Shown: positions 9,167-18,852 of the stretch, piece by piece | Numbering within the stretch: position 1 is the first letter of the stretch | Layout: the number at the start of each line of letters is the position of its first letter | Source: Brenneria izadpanahii | GTDB taxonomy: Bacteria > Pseudomonadota > Gammaproteobacteria > Enterobacterales > Enterobacteriaceae | DNA: 64,000 nucleotides | Assembly (NCBI RefSeq): GCF_017569925.1 | Contig: NZ_CP050854.1 | Location: 1,364,001 to 1,428,000 of the forward strand | Direction of reading: 5' to 3' | Position numbers and translations under genes: made by a program | Notes under the pieces: model-generated | Told to the model about the DNA's origin: nothing | Databases searched by the model: none | Seen by the model: only the letters and a program-made list of their open reading frames with translations

Positions 9167-10206
9167 AATCCCCCCATTGCGGACACGACGCCCACTTTTT
9201 CCCAGGATTGTTTGACAATATCAGCGACGGATTGGTCAAAGCGCTGTGCGGCATGCTGAATAGTGAACCGGGAGAACACTTCAAAGTCGGCGTTTTGCGG
9301 CAGCGATTTATCACACAGCGTGTCGTACCATATTCTGCCCGCCTTTTCCCAGGAGTAACCGCCAAGTTCGGTTGCCGCCAGATAGAATGCCCGGTTTGGT
9401 ATACCGGAATTAAGATGGACGCCGCCGTTATCTTCTCGGGTATTAATATAGCCGTCCATATGAGAAGGTTGCGGATCCCTGCCTAACAACAGATCGTCAT
9501 ACGCGGTTCCCGGTTGCGACATTGAACGCAGGCCGGTGCCGTGGATCCCTTCCGCCAGCAGTTCCTCGCCGATCATCCAGTCCGCCTGTTCCGCGGTTTG
9601 TCCACGGTGGAATTGTTTCACCATTGAGCCAAAAACGTCGGATAACGATTCGTTCAGCGCGCCGGATTGTCTTAGATATATGAGCCCCGCTTCACTCTCA
9701 ATCACGCCATGCGTTAACTCATGCGCCACAATATCAATGGCGATGGTGAAGCGGTTGAAGATTTTGCCGTCGCCGTCGCCAAATACCATCTGTTGTCCAT
9801 TCCAGAATGCGTTTTGATACTCTTGACCGTAGTGGACGGTTCCGGTCAACGTTAATCCCTGGTTATCAAGGGAGTTGCGCTGGAAGGCTTGCCAGAAGAA
9901 ATCATAGGTGACGCCAAGATAGTCATAGGCTTCATCGACGGTGATATCGCCGTTGCTGTTTTGGCCCTCTTTGCGTACCAGTTTGCCCGGCAACTGCTGC
10001 TGGTTTTCCGCATCATAGATTTCGCGATAAGCCTGGCCCGCGGAGGACAAGGCATGGGGCGCAGGTCTGGGATGCGTGCTGACCATCAGCGACTGGACGT
10101 GCATCAGGGTTTGTTGGGCGCAACGGCGCTGATCCTCGGAACCATTGGCAATAATGCGGTGCAAGATATAGGGAGGGATCACGCTGTGAATCGGCCTGGA
10201 CTTCAT
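9163..10206 (-). CDS. Protealysin-like M4 neutral metalloprotease
   Basis: Thermolysin-family zinc endopeptidase precursor of 347 residues without a signal peptide. The short propeptide (about the first 50 residues) carries the PPY motif (residues 11-13) typical of protealysin-type precursors. The zinc site is HELTH (162-166) with the third ligand E186 in GALNESLSD; the catalytic His lies in the later NGGVHLNSGIPNRAF segment. Known homologues act on host and bacterial proteins such as actin and OmpX; that role here is inferred. It is followed by its inhibitor gene in the same operon. Confidence 0.92.
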   Translation of the reverse strand: MKSRPIHSVIPPYILHRIIANGSEDQRRCAQQTLMHVQSLMVSTHPRPAPHALSSAGQAYREIYDAENQQQLPGKLVRKEGQNSNGDITVDEAYDYLGVTYDFFWQAFQRNSLDNQGLTLTGTVHYGQEYQNAFWNGQQMVFGDGDGKIFNRFTIAIDIVAHELTHGVIESEAGLIYLRQSGALNESLSDVFGSMVKQFHRGQTAEQADWMIGEELLAEGIHGTGLRSMSQPGTAYDDLLLGRDPQPSHMDGYINTREDNGGVHLNSGIPNRAFYLAATELGGYSWEKAGRIWYDTLCDKSLPQNADFEVFSRFTIQHAAQRFDQSVADIVKQSWEKVGVVSAMGGL

Positions 10207-10307
10207 ACCTTTGTCTCCTTGAAGAAGGTGGCTATTGGCAATGCAGACGATCGAAAAGAGTGACGATTAATAATTTACCAAGGTAAGTATAGCTTAGTAG
10301 TGTATTA

Positions 10308-11690
10308 CTATATTTTGCGGCGTTTGACTATTGATGCTGTCGCTTTTTCCGGCATCAGCGCGGTGACCTGGCTTTCAACCCAACCATCTTGCAGACGGGT
10401 TTTCAACGTATCACCCGGCGCGGCTTGTGAGATATTCTTCAGCACCCGGCCATCCGGCGTGGTCGTCACGTTGTAGCCACGCGCCAGCGTCGCCAGCGGG
10501 CTTACCCCTTCCAGGTGCGAGCAAGCGACGCCCAATCTTTGCTTATGCTGATTAAGCTGACGTTCAACGGCATGCTGCATCTGATACTGCAACTGTTGTA
10601 AACGTTGTTGCGCGCGATGAATCTTCGGCTGCGGTTGCTGCTGTATCAGACGCTGTTGTAAACGTTCGCTTCGGCGCGACAACTGTTTGAGCTGCAACTG
10701 CATTCCTTCATCCAGCCGCTGGCGCAGTTTAACAAGTTGAGTCTGCTGGCGCGCCAGGCGCAACTGCGGATGCTGCTGCTGTAAACGGTGATGCAAACGG
10801 GTAAATTCACGGCTACGTTGGGCGAGGAAGTAATCCATCGCCATTTCCAGCCGCTGGCGCTGGGATTGTAGCTGGCGGATCAGTTCGAGCTGATTGCGGC
10901 TGACCAGTTCCGCTGCGGCTGATGGCGTAGGCGCGCGCAGATCGCCGACGAAATCGGCGATGGTGACGTCGGTTTCATGACCGACCGCGCTGACGATGGG
11001 AATGCGGCTGGCGAAAATAGCCCGTGCGACCCGCTCATCGTTGAAACTCCATAAATCTTCCAGCGATCCGCCGCCGCGGCCCACGATCAGAACGTCACAC
11101 TCTTCGCGCCGGTTGGCCAATTCAATTGCGCGGACAATCTGTAGCGGCGCTTCAGCGCCCTGCACCGCGGTGGGGTAGACCACCACCGGCAGTGAAGGAT
11201 CGCGGCGTTGCAAAACCTGTAAGATATCGTGTAGAGCGGCGCCGCTGGCCGAAGTAATGACGCCGACCCGTTTGGCCGGGCTCGGCAGCGCCTGCTTAAA
11301 CTGTTGATCGAAAAGTCCTTCCGCGGCGAGACGCTGCTTTAATTGCTCAAACTGCTGTTGCAGCAAGCCATCGCCCGCCGGCTGCATACTTTCCGCCAGC
11401 AGTTGGTAATCGCCGCGTGGCTCATACAGCGTAATCGAGGCGCGTATCAGCACCTGCTGGCCGTTTTGCGGGCGAAAGGTGACGCGGCGGTTGCTATTGC
11501 GAAACATGGCGCAACGTACCTGCGCGCGCTCATCCTTCAGCGTAAAATACCAGTGGCCGGAGGAAGGCTGGGAAAAGTTGGATATTTCACCGGAAAGCCA
11601 TATCTGACCCATCTCCATTTCCAGCAGTTGCCGAACCGTCTGGTTTAGACGGCTAACGGTGAAAATTGCAGAAGAGGGGAATTGAGACAT
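10308..11690 (-). CDS. xseA: Exodeoxyribonuclease VII large subunit
   Basis: Large subunit of the single-strand-specific exonuclease VII, which acts with XseB in DNA repair. The 460 residues start with an OB-fold ([15 protein letters not shown], then [20 protein letters not shown]), followed by the catalytic domain ([30 protein letters not shown]) and a long Gln/Arg/Leu-rich coiled coil from about residue 270. The ORF could start at 11705, but ATG 11690 gives the E. coli-like N-terminus. It is divergent from guaB, as in E. coli. Confidence 0.97.
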   Translation of the reverse strand: MSQFPSSAIFTVSRLNQTVRQLLEMEMGQIWLSGEISNFSQPSSGHWYFTLKDERAQVRCAMFRNSNRRVTFRPQNGQQVLIRASITLYEPRGDYQLLAESMQPAGDGLLQQQFEQLKQRLAAEGLFDQQFKQALPSPAKRVGVITSASGAALHDILQVLQRRDPSLPVVVYPTAVQGAEAPLQIVRAIELANRREECDVLIVGRGGGSLEDLWSFNDERVARAIFASRIPIVSAVGHETDVTIADFVGDLRAPTPSAAAELVSRNQLELIRQLQSQRQRLEMAMDYFLAQRSREFTRLHHRLQQQHPQLRLARQQTQLVKLRQRLDEGMQLQLKQLSRRSERLQQRLIQQQPQPKIHRAQQRLQQLQYQMQHAVERQLNQHKQRLGVACSHLEGVSPLATLARGYNVTTTPDGRVLKNISQAAPGDTLKTRLQDGWVESQVTALMPEKATASIVKRRKI

Positions 11691-11780
11691 TGTGAGCCAG
11701 ATCAAATATTAAAACAGTGACTTAATTGATCGATACTACCTGCATGTAAAAGGTAATCAAGCATTTTTTTTAAAAAACAC

Positions 11781-11809
11781 TGGAGACAACCGGTTACGCT
11801 CTGTATAAT
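11781..11809 (+). promoter_or_regulatory. guaBA promoter with putative PurR operator
   Basis: A perfect TATAAT at 11804-11809 has a weak -35 (TGGAGA, 11781-11786) at 17 bases. Between them, 11784-11799 reads AGACAACCGGTTACGC, which resembles the PurR consensus ACGCAAACGTTTTCGT around its CG centre. An operator inside the guaBA promoter is known in E. coli. The call is by eye. Confidence 0.55.
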
Positions 11810-11862
11810 GCCACGGCAATATTTTATCTGTTCTTCACATCCACCTTGGTGAGATATTGCCC

Positions 11863-13329
11863 ATGCTACGTATCGCTAAAGAAGCACTGACGTTTGACGA
11901 CGTCCTCCTTATTCCCGCTCATTCGACTGTTCTGCCTAATACGGCTGATTTAACGACTCAACTGACGAAAACCATTCGCCTGAATATTCCTATGCTGTCC
12001 GCCGCGATGGATACCGTAACGGAATCTCGTCTGGCGATTGCGCTGGCGCAGGAAGGCGGCCTTGGCTTTATTCATAAAAATATGTCCATTGAACGTCAGG
12101 CTGAAGAAGTTAGCCGCGTAAAAAGACATGAAAGCGGCGTCGTTGTGGATCCTCAGACCGTAACGCCGACCACCACGCTGCGTCAGGTAAAAGAACTGAC
12201 CGAACGTAACGGCTTTGCCGGTTATCCGGTGGTTGCCGAAGGCAATGAACTGGTTGGCATCATTACCGGCCGTGACGTGCGTTTCGTCACCGATTTGGAT
12301 CTGCCGGTCAGCGCGGTGATGACGCCGAAAGAGCGTTTGGTAACGGTAAAAGCCGACGAAGCCCGTGAAGTGGTTTTGCACAGAATGCATGAGAAGCGCG
12401 TTGAAAAAGCGCTGGTGGTGGATGATGAATTTCACCTGCTCGGCATGATCACCGTAAAAGATTTCCAGAAAGCGGAACGTAAGCCCAACGCTTGTAAAGA
12501 TGAGCATGGCCGTCTGCGCGTTGGGGCTGCTGTCGGCGCCGGCGAGGGTAACGAAGAGCGTATCGATGCGCTGGTTGCCGCCGGTGTCGATGTGCTGCTG
12601 ATTGACTCTTCGCACGGTCATTCCGAAGGCGTGTTGCAGCGTATCCGCGACGCCCGCGCCAAATATCCGAACCTGCCGATTATCGGCGGTAACGTGGCGA
12701 CCGCCGCAGGCGCAAAAGCGTTGGCGGACGCCGGCGTCAGCGCGGTTAAAGTGGGTATCGGTCCTGGTTCCATTTGTACTACCCGTATTGTTACCGGCGT
12801 GGGCGTTCCGCAGATCACCGCTATTTCCGATGCGGTCGCCGCGCTGGAAGGCACCGGTATTCCGGTTATCGCCGACGGCGGTATTCGTTTCTCCGGCGAT
12901 ATCGCTAAAGCCATCGCCGCCGGCGCCGCTTGCGTGATGGTGGGCTCCATGCTGGCCGGTACCGAAGAATCTCCCGGCGAGATCGAACTGTATCAGGGGC
13001 GTTCTTTCAAATCCTACCGCGGTATGGGTTCGCTGGGCGCGATGTCCAAAGGCTCCTCCGACCGTTACTTCCAGAGCGACAACGCGGCGGACAAACTGGT
13101 GCCGGAAGGTATCGAAGGCCGCGTAGCTTATAAAGGCCGCCTGAAAGAAATCGTCCATCAACAGATGGGCGGCCTGCGTTCCTGCATGGGCCTGACCGGC
13201 TGCGGAACGATAGACGCGCTGCGCACTCAGGCCGAGTTCGTACGCATCAGCGGCGCGGGTATTCAGGAAAGCCATGTTCACGACGTTACCATTACCAAGG
13301 AATCACCGAATTATCGAATGGGTTCATAA
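11863..13329 (+). CDS. guaB: Inosine-5'-monophosphate dehydrogenase
   Basis: Oxidises IMP to XMP with NAD, the rate-limiting step of guanine nucleotide synthesis; cytoplasmic. The 488-residue product has the E. coli length and N-terminus [16 protein letters not shown] when started at ATG 11863, which follows a GGTGAG site; a TTG two codons upstream is not needed. The TIM-barrel is interrupted by a CBS pair (about residues 93-205), and the catalytic Cys lies in [13 protein letters not shown]. guaA follows after 156 bases, a longer gap than in E. coli, with a hairpin in it. Confidence 0.98.
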   Translation: MLRIAKEALTFDDVLLIPAHSTVLPNTADLTTQLTKTIRLNIPMLSAAMDTVTESRLAIALAQEGGLGFIHKNMSIERQAEEVSRVKRHESGVVVDPQTVTPTTTLRQVKELTERNGFAGYPVVAEGNELVGIITGRDVRFVTDLDLPVSAVMTPKERLVTVKADEAREVVLHRMHEKRVEKALVVDDEFHLLGMITVKDFQKAERKPNACKDEHGRLRVGAAVGAGEGNEERIDALVAAGVDVLLIDSSHGHSEGVLQRIRDARAKYPNLPIIGGNVATAAGAKALADAGVSAVKVGIGPGSICTTRIVTGVGVPQITAISDAVAALEGTGIPVIADGGIRFSGDIAKAIAAGAACVMVGSMLAGTEESPGEIELYQGRSFKSYRGMGSLGAMSKGSSDRYFQSDNAADKLVPEGIEGRVAYKGRLKEIVHQQMGGLRSCMGLTGCGTIDALRTQAEFVRISGAGIQESHVHDVTITKESPNYRMGS

Positions 13330-13356
13330 GGTGATTACAGGCTGATTTAATTCGTT

Positions 13357-13381
13357 AAACCCGGTAATATTCACCGGGTTT
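13357..13381 (+). terminator. Hairpin between guaB and guaA (possible attenuator)
   Basis: A perfect 9-bp stem (AAACCCGGT paired with ACCGGGTTT) with a seven-base loop lies 27 bases after the guaB stop. The tail that follows (AATTACTTTTAGC) is only partly T-rich, so termination may be partial and could lower guaA expression relative to guaB. Confidence 0.5.
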
Positions 13382-13485
13382 AATTACTTTTAGCTTTTAT
13401 ATCCGGTGGATTTCAAGGGGCAGGCGGTCTACGCATCTGCAATCTGAAAGACGAAGGGTATATTCGTATTTGGAATACGTTTCCC

Positions 13486-15063
13486 ATGACAGAAAACATT
13501 CATCAACACCGCATTCTTATCTTGGATTTCGGCTCGCAATACACACAGCTGGTTGCACGACGTATTCGTGAACTGGGCGTTTATTGCGAACTTTGGGCAT
13601 GGGATGTCACCGAAGCGCAGATCCGTGAATTCAATCCTAACGGGATTATCCTTTCCGGCGGCCCGGAAAGCACCACCGAGTTTAACAGCCCGCGCGCGCC
13701 TGAGTATGTTTTCCAGGCTGGCGTGCCGGTTCTGGGCGTATGCTACGGCATGCAAACCATGGCTATGCAGTTGGGTGGTCATGTGGAAGGCTCCAGCGAG
13801 CGCGAGTTTGGTTACGCGCAGGTTGAGGTTAAAACCGACAGTATGTTGGTGAAGGACATTCAGGATGCGTTGAGCGCAACTGGCGCGCCGCTGCTGGATG
13901 TTTGGATGAGCCACGGCGATAAAGTGACCGCCATCCCCGCTGGTTTTGTCACGGTCGCCAGTACCGATACCTGCCCGTTCGCCATTATGGCTAACGAAGA
14001 GAAACGTTTTTACGGCGTACAGTTCCACCCTGAAGTGACGCATACCCGTCAGGGATTGCGCCTGCTTGAACGTTTTGTGCGCGATATCTGCCAGTGCGAA
14101 GCCTTATGGACGCCGGCTAAAATTATCGACGATGCGGTTGCCCGCATTCGCCGGCAGGTCGGCGACGACAAGGTGCTGCTTGCCCTGTCCGGCGGGGTGG
14201 ATTCTTCCGTTACCGCGATGCTGCTGCAACGCGCGATCGGCGACCGCCTGACCTGTGTTTTCGTCGATAACGGACTGCTGCGCCTTAACGAAGCCGAGCA
14301 GGTGATGGAGATGTTCGGCGACCACTTCGGGCTGAATATTGTGCATATCGAAGCGGAAGAGCGCTTCCTGAGCGCCCTGGCTGGCACCGACGATCCGGAA
14401 GCGAAACGTAAGATCATCGGCCGCGTTTTCGTTGAGGTATTTGATGAAGAAGCCATCAAGCTGACCGAAGTTAAATGGCTGGCGCAGGGCACCATCTACC
14501 CGGATGTGATCGAATCCGCCGCATCCGCAACCGGTAAGGCGCACGTCATTAAATCTCACCATAACGTCGGCGGTTTGCCGAAAGAAATGAAGATGGGTCT
14601 GGTCGAACCGCTGAAAGAGCTGTTTAAAGACGAAGTGCGTAAGATCGGGCTGGAGCTGGGCCTGCCGTACAACATGCTTTACCGTCATCCGTTCCCAGGG
14701 CCGGGCCTTGGCGTACGCGTGCTGGGCGAAGTGAAGAAGGAGTACTGCGACCTGTTGCGTCGCGCCGATGCGATCTTCATTGAAGAACTGCATAAGGCCG
14801 AGCTGTACAACAAGGTCAGCCAGGCATTTACCGTCTTCCTGCCGGTGCGTTCCGTTGGCGTAATGGGCGATGGCCGTAAGTACGATTGGGTTGTCGCCCT
14901 GCGCGCGGTGGAAACCATCGACTTTATGACCGCGCACTGGGCGCATCTGCCGTATGAATTCCTCGGCCGCGTCTCCAACCGAATCATCAACGAAGTGGAC
15001 GGCATCTCCCGCGTGGTTTACGACGTATCCGGCAAGCCGCCGGCAACGATTGAGTGGGAGTGA
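13486..15063 (+). CDS. guaA: GMP synthase (glutamine-hydrolysing)
   Basis: Converts XMP to GMP with ATP and glutamine. The 525 residues comprise a class I glutamine amidotransferase (nucleophile Cys in [12 protein letters not shown], His/Glu in FHPEVTHT), an ATP-pyrophosphatase domain with P-loop SGGVDSS, and a C-terminal dimerisation domain ending PPATIEWE. Length and ends match the enterobacterial enzyme. It is the second gene of the guaBA unit and is followed by a strong terminator. Confidence 0.98.
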   Translation: MTENIHQHRILILDFGSQYTQLVARRIRELGVYCELWAWDVTEAQIREFNPNGIILSGGPESTTEFNSPRAPEYVFQAGVPVLGVCYGMQTMAMQLGGHVEGSSEREFGYAQVEVKTDSMLVKDIQDALSATGAPLLDVWMSHGDKVTAIPAGFVTVASTDTCPFAIMANEEKRFYGVQFHPEVTHTRQGLRLLERFVRDICQCEALWTPAKIIDDAVARIRRQVGDDKVLLALSGGVDSSVTAMLLQRAIGDRLTCVFVDNGLLRLNEAEQVMEMFGDHFGLNIVHIEAEERFLSALAGTDDPEAKRKIIGRVFVEVFDEEAIKLTEVKWLAQGTIYPDVIESAASATGKAHVIKSHHNVGGLPKEMKMGLVEPLKELFKDEVRKIGLELGLPYNMLYRHPFPGPGLGVRVLGEVKKEYCDLLRRADAIFIEELHKAELYNKVSQAFTVFLPVRSVGVMGDGRKYDWVVALRAVETIDFMTAHWAHLPYEFLGRVSNRIINEVDGISRVVYDVSGKPPATIEWE

Positions 15064-15109
15064 TATACAGCCATTTATCAATCACCAATAACGAACTCAT
15101 TTAAAATAT

Positions 15110-15135
15110 AACCCGCTGTAATTAGCGGGTTTTTT
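15110..15135 (+). terminator. Rho-independent terminator after guaA
   Basis: A perfect 8-bp stem, AACCCGCT with AGCGGGTT, loop of six, then an uninterrupted run of T, 46 bases after the guaA stop. Confidence 0.85.
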
Positions 15136-15438
15136 AACTCTCTACGATAGCGTAATGATTGGTTTAAGCATCCTCTTTCTGCCGACTTTTCCTGCAAGAC
15201 CTTCATTGATGCGGGCAGCGTAATTAAACGGGGGGTAATTTCAGAGATAGTATCAACATGCTTCTTCCCGTAAATAGGATGGGGGAGAGATTTTCTTAAA
15301 CCTATCACCAGATCTTACACGCGCGTTACTCATTTTATTAAAAATATCCTCTTATGTGACTCATCGTCCGTGGTCCGACAGCTAATAAACGGCAAGACTA
15401 TCTCCGCAGAAATAAATTTTTTTATGTGTGGAGGGGAT

Positions 15439-15684
15439 ATGGAACCACATGACTGGCATCCGGCGGATATTATTGCGGGTTTAAAAAAGCAGGGAACAAC
15501 GATGGCGGCGATTTCCCGAGGGGCGGGGTTGGCATCGTCCACGCTGGCGAATGCATTGACGCGACACTGGCCGAAAGGCGAACGCCTGATCGCCGAGGCG
15601 CTAAATAAACGCCCCGAAGAGATCTGGCCTTCGCGCTACCGAAACATCGGGAGCGGGCAGGGCGGGGGAGGGAAATCAGAATGA
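15439..15684 (+). CDS. Ner/Nlp-family winged helix-turn-helix DNA-binding protein
   Basis: An 81-residue protein related to phage Ner repressors and the Nlp/SfsB family. The stretch WHPADIIAGLKKQGTTMAAI followed by SRGAGLASSTLANALTRHWP and RPEEIWPSRY is the family signature. An upstream in-frame ATG at 15370 would add 23 residues, but the ATG at 15439 is preceded by GGAGGGG and gives the family N-terminus. Homologues regulate maltose and nlp-type genes or are phage relics; the target here is unknown. Confidence 0.8.
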   Translation: MEPHDWHPADIIAGLKKQGTTMAAISRGAGLASSTLANALTRHWPKGERLIAEALNKRPEEIWPSRYRNIGSGQGGGGKSE

Positions 15685-15935
15685 AAAATAGCCAATAGCG
15701 ATTTGCGAAATTTTGTGTTTTGCATAGGTAGATTTCGGCGCTGCACACTTGATACGGGAAAGCTGGCGCGGTGCATTATCGTTGCCGCAAGCTGCATTCT
15801 GTTCGTAAAGCTACCGCTTCGCTGTTATCCGCCTACGCGCTGATGCGTATTCACATATCAAACATTGCAACTTTTCGGTAAAAATTTAGGTATCCGGGTA
15901 TATTAAACGGCTGAAAGGATAAGGGGGGAGCGGAT

Positions 15936-16322
15936 ATGCAACCAATACGGCGAATGGGTGATGGATATGAACCGCACGTCGATCAGTTTGGCGAGCGGTT
16001 GACCTACTCGCTGCCTGTCGACTCGGGGTTTGTCAGCTTCAGCTTCTCGTTTGAGATTCGCCAGACCGATCTGGATGTCCTGCTTTGCGATGACTACCGG
16101 CGTGCCGTTCTCGAAGTCACCGCGCATACGTTGCTACAGCGTTCGACGCTGAAGGGAAATAACCGCTTTACCCAAAGCGACTTCGATAGCCTTGTCACCG
16201 ATGCGCTTCACTCCGGGGGCGATTTTCTCCAGGCATTTATCGCGCGGGTGAGCCGGGAAAATAACATTGCTATTGATCACTATGTGAAAGAAGTTATGAA
16301 CCGGCGCTCCGCTGCAAGCTGA
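15936..16322 (+). CDS. Hypothetical protein
   Basis: A 128-residue soluble protein that I do not recognise. The ATG is supported by a strong AAGGGGGGAG site. The first part is beta-like (RLTYSLPVDSGFVSFSFSFE), the rest is helical and charged. No signal peptide or membrane segment is visible. It lies in a run of small orphan genes between guaA and an integrase stump, together with two immunity-like proteins, so it may be part of the same accessory set. Confidence 0.6.
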   Translation: MQPIRRMGDGYEPHVDQFGERLTYSLPVDSGFVSFSFSFEIRQTDLDVLLCDDYRRAVLEVTAHTLLQRSTLKGNNRFTQSDFDSLVTDALHSGGDFLQAFIARVSRENNIAIDHYVKEVMNRRSAAS

Positions 16323-16343
16323 GCCTGCTATGACAAGATCCGT

Positions 16344-16928
16344 TCAACTGAAAATTTTAGACAGCAATGCGCCATTGACCGTTTGCCGCATGATACTGAG
16401 TAAACGATCGTCATCGGCATCATGCAGGGTTACAAAAGCGATAAAATCCGCATGTTGATCAAACCGGGCTAGCGCCGTCTGCGTCTGCCTAATCGCCCCG
16501 GCAGCGCAGGATACGATCTCTTTTTCGACCACGGATTGATAATATTGCTGATAAAACTCGGCGCCTTTTTCATCATACAATGGGCCCAATTGGTCCATGA
16601 TCTCGCCAAGCGCCTGATCGAGCCCGTCATCATCGTCATCCAACTCATCCAGATGGAACGAAAAGTCGCCCGAATTATATTTGATGCCGCTGACGCCATC
16701 GATATCCAGTGCGCAGTGCCGATTCTCATGCTGGCGATATTCTGCCAGCGTGGCGTCGAAGGCATCCTGCGTATTCCAGGAGACTCGACATCCGCCGTTT
16801 TCAATATCCAAATCCAGACAAAAAGCATAAACCTCTCGGTTTTCCGCATGTGAAGAGAATACCAAAGCCGCACGTTCAATTTGGCGAACAAAACAAGACG
16901 CCACCCGGTCAATATTTAAATTAATCAT
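16344..16928 (-). CDS. DUF4303-like (immunity-type) protein
   Basis: A 194-residue acidic soluble protein. The N-terminal alpha/beta pattern with conserved-looking VYAFCLDLDIENGGCRVSWN, and the acidic segment LDELDDDDDGLDQ around the middle, resemble DUF4303 proteins, which are often found as immunity or orphan-immunity genes of polymorphic toxin systems. The assignment is tentative. The ORF can extend to a GTG at 16985, but the ATG at 16928 has a GGAAG site and fits the usual length. No toxin gene is adjacent. Confidence 0.6.
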   Translation of the reverse strand: MINLNIDRVASCFVRQIERAALVFSSHAENREVYAFCLDLDIENGGCRVSWNTQDAFDATLAEYRQHENRHCALDIDGVSGIKYNSGDFSFHLDELDDDDDGLDQALGEIMDQLGPLYDEKGAEFYQQYYQSVVEKEIVSCAAGAIRQTQTALARFDQHADFIAFVTLHDADDDRLLSIMRQTVNGALLSKIFS

Positions 16929-17130
16929 TCTGCTTCCATTATTTTCAGTCACGGCTCCAATCATCGGCAAATCCGTTAACGCCACTCTTATCGCCGAATT
17001 ATTATGTCATCCTCAGTTATAAGGGTAACAATTCGATATTCTTCGGCAAGGCAGCCAACGACAGCTGTGCATAAAGTCGCCGCTGGCCCGCAACGCCGGG
17101 TAGCGAAAATAGCGCCCCCCGAGTGAACGA

Positions 17131-17502
17131 CTACTCGTCGAATATCAGCAAGTCGGCGATCTTCCAGCCATCATTGGTCAGCTTAAATAGCCATAGCTCG
17201 CGACATTCCCTATTGAGTTCACGACGTTGAATAACGATAAATACCGCATCATTAAAGTTCTCACCCGATTCGATCAGCATGCTGTCATCGAAAGTATATC
17301 TCGATGTGTCGCCATACGAATTATCCAGCCAGTAATCATCATTACGGCACCAGTATTTCTGATAGATCTCCGCCCGCCGCGGCGTCATCTTTTCCAGCCG
17401 GGCATTTATTTCGTTGTCATCCGCTGGTAGTGGCAAATAGAGATCGTCAAGCGCCTTCATTTCGGCAAAATAATTTTTAATACATGCTAACGGCGTATCC
17501 AC
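17131..17502 (-). CDS. Hypothetical protein, possible NTF2-fold immunity type
   Basis: A 123-residue soluble protein. Start is GTG at 17502 because GGAGAG lies just upstream on the minus strand; the longer frame to 17601 looks spurious. A helical N-terminus (ACIKNYFAEMKALDDLYLP) is followed by beta-rich sequence ending ELWLFKLTNDGWKIADLLIF, the layout of small NTF2-like proteins, some of which are Rhs/CDI immunity proteins. Fold and role are inferred from pattern only. Confidence 0.5.
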   Translation of the reverse strand: MDTPLACIKNYFAEMKALDDLYLPLPADDNEINARLEKMTPRRAEIYQKYWCRNDDYWLDNSYGDTSRYTFDDSMLIESGENFNDAVFIVIQRRELNRECRELWLFKLTNDGWKIADLLIFDE

Positions 17503-17798
17503 TTCTCTCTCCGAACATGATGGTGTGCTAAAAGCGATGTCAGCGGCCCAACAGCATAGCGCACGCGCCGCCATCGTTGGGTACGAATTTGAACGCCACA
17601 AACGGTGATTTCGCGCAGAAACCAGGGATTGACCGAGTAAGGCGTTTGCAGTGGTATCTACTGAGTTCCGCTAACCCCTGAAATCGCCAGTAGAATCCGG
17701 CGATTCTATCTTATGATGACTATCGACTTCCATCCTGTTCCGTTCATTTTTACCGTGAGGTTTACGGCAAAAAACAGAGCAGGCCGCGGGGGGACGGT
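17503..17798. other. Intergenic region, no gene seen
   Basis: No convincing gene, hairpin or RNA was seen. The region separates the small orphan genes from the integrase stump and contains no recognisable tRNA end that could serve as an attachment site. Confidence 0.4.
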
Positions 17799-17954
17799 AT
17801 GTTGGCGGAAACTAATCTCAGGGCGTTAAAACTCAAAGACAAACTTTGCAAGGCGACCGACAGTGACGGCTTGTATGTTACTGTCGCTAAATCTGGCCTG
17901 ATCGCCTTTCGTTTTGACTAGCAGATCAACGGCCGTCGTGAAATGCTGACGATG
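17799..17954 (+). pseudogene. Integrase N-terminal stump (DUF4102-type), nonsense-mutated
   Basis: Forty codons from ATG 17799 resemble the arm-binding N-terminus of P4-type tyrosine integrases (LRALKLKDKLCKATDSDGLY, then SGLIAFRFD). A TAG at 17919-17921 interrupts the frame where the family has a Tyr-like codon, after which the frame continues as QINGRREMLTM. The catalytic domain is absent: the next recognisable sequence is a fragment of an unrelated LysR gene at 17976. This is a dead remnant of an island integrase. Confidence 0.75.
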
Positions 17955-17975
17955 CCAACTACAAAGACGGTACGC

Positions 17976-18168
17976 GCCGGTGATATCTCGCCGGATCGGC
18001 GGGCGTCTTAGGCACGCCTTCGCGCTCAAGTGCGTTGTTGGTTGTTGTGGCACTACTGCTCACGGCATGGAGCGGCTTTCTGGACCGCAAGGCTTTGGCT
18101 GAAAATAGCGAGTAGAAACATGATGCAGATTAGAGCGAATATCCCCTCGGCCATAGACCTGATACGGG
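17976..18168. pseudogene. Deletion scar of a lysR-MFS locus
   Basis: Bases 17976-18030 match 32099-32153 (inside the LysR gene of the 31.8-34.0 kb locus) at 52 of 55 positions. Bases 18029-18168 align without gaps to 33891-34030 (end of the MFS gene and downstream), with roughly one mismatch in seven. Both matches have the same orientation and order, so this is a second copy of that divergent pair from which about 1.74 kb, including both promoters, has been lost. The joint is at a shared AG. Nothing here can be functional. Confidence 0.85.
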
Positions 18169-18237
18169 TTCCCGGCCAGTTCGCCTTAACACAACAGAAA
18201 ATGCTCAAAAGTAGATTATCGCCGAAGGCAGAGTTGT

Positions 18238-18852
18238 CTACTTTATAACTACGTATTGGTCTGCACCAACGGAATACTGGTATGGTATTCCTCCTGTGGC
18301 AGAAAAATCCCCATCAGGGGGATTTATGCCATTTAGAGCAAGAAAGTGAATTAGATAAGTGCCTGAATTTTCTATGCTATGTACGAATGTGAGCTCATAG
18401 GTCTCACTGGCTCCAACATTAACGAATTGTAATGGTATACGGCTGAGCGTTCCCGCGTAGCGACCAGAAAGGAGACTGATCGGTTTCTGGTAGATTGGCT
18501 TCCCCTCAGAAAAGGTAATGGGCACCAAAGTCAAAGCATCATCGTCCAAGGTAACTTTGCTTTCTTCATTGCCAAGATTAGACAGAATGACCTTAACTTG
18601 AAGCAGATTTTTTCCATTATCGAGTGGTTGAACCGTTGATTCGACCTTTGCTTGGATATGTGGTTTTTGCGTGGTCTTCTGAGCCAACTCCTTCAATGTA
18701 TATTCTGTGACTTGTTTTTCCTTTTTCACATATATGGTTGAATAGACTCCCCATACCGCGACGGCTATAGCAGCAATGATCGTTGTAGCTTGTGAGAGGA
18801 TTTGAAACCGTAGATGGATTTTTTCAATTTTGCTGAGCGAATTCTCCGTCAT
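18238..18852 (-). CDS. Hypothetical membrane-anchored protein downstream of the opine transporter
   Basis: A 204-residue protein not recognised as a known family. A short cytoplasmic N-terminus is followed by one membrane segment (about residues 20-42, ATTIIAAIAVAVWGVYSTIY) and a periplasmic beta-rich domain with an Ig-like feel (LQVKVILSNLGNEESKVTLD). The start touches the stop of the ATPase gene, so it is probably the last gene of the transport operon. It is not a known subunit of such transporters, and could equally be a local addition. Confidence 0.65.
   Translation of the reverse strand: MTENSLSKIEKIHLRFQILSQATTIIAAIAVAVWGVYSTIYVKKEKQVTEYTLKELAQKTTQKPHIQAKVESTVQPLDNGKNLLQVKVILSNLGNEESKVTLDDDALTLVPITFSEGKPIYQKPISLLSGRYAGTLSRIPLQFVNVGASETYELTFVHSIENSGTYLIHFLALNGINPPDGDFSATGGIPYQYSVGADQYVVIK

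Noticed and set aside
11950..13281. 443-codon frame antisense to guaB
   Set aside because: Its residue pattern is that of a complement frame of a GC-rich gene, and guaB is certain.
17503..18240. tRNA-based attachment site near the integrase stump
   Set aside because: No cloverleaf or tRNA 3-prime end could be found on either strand by eye.
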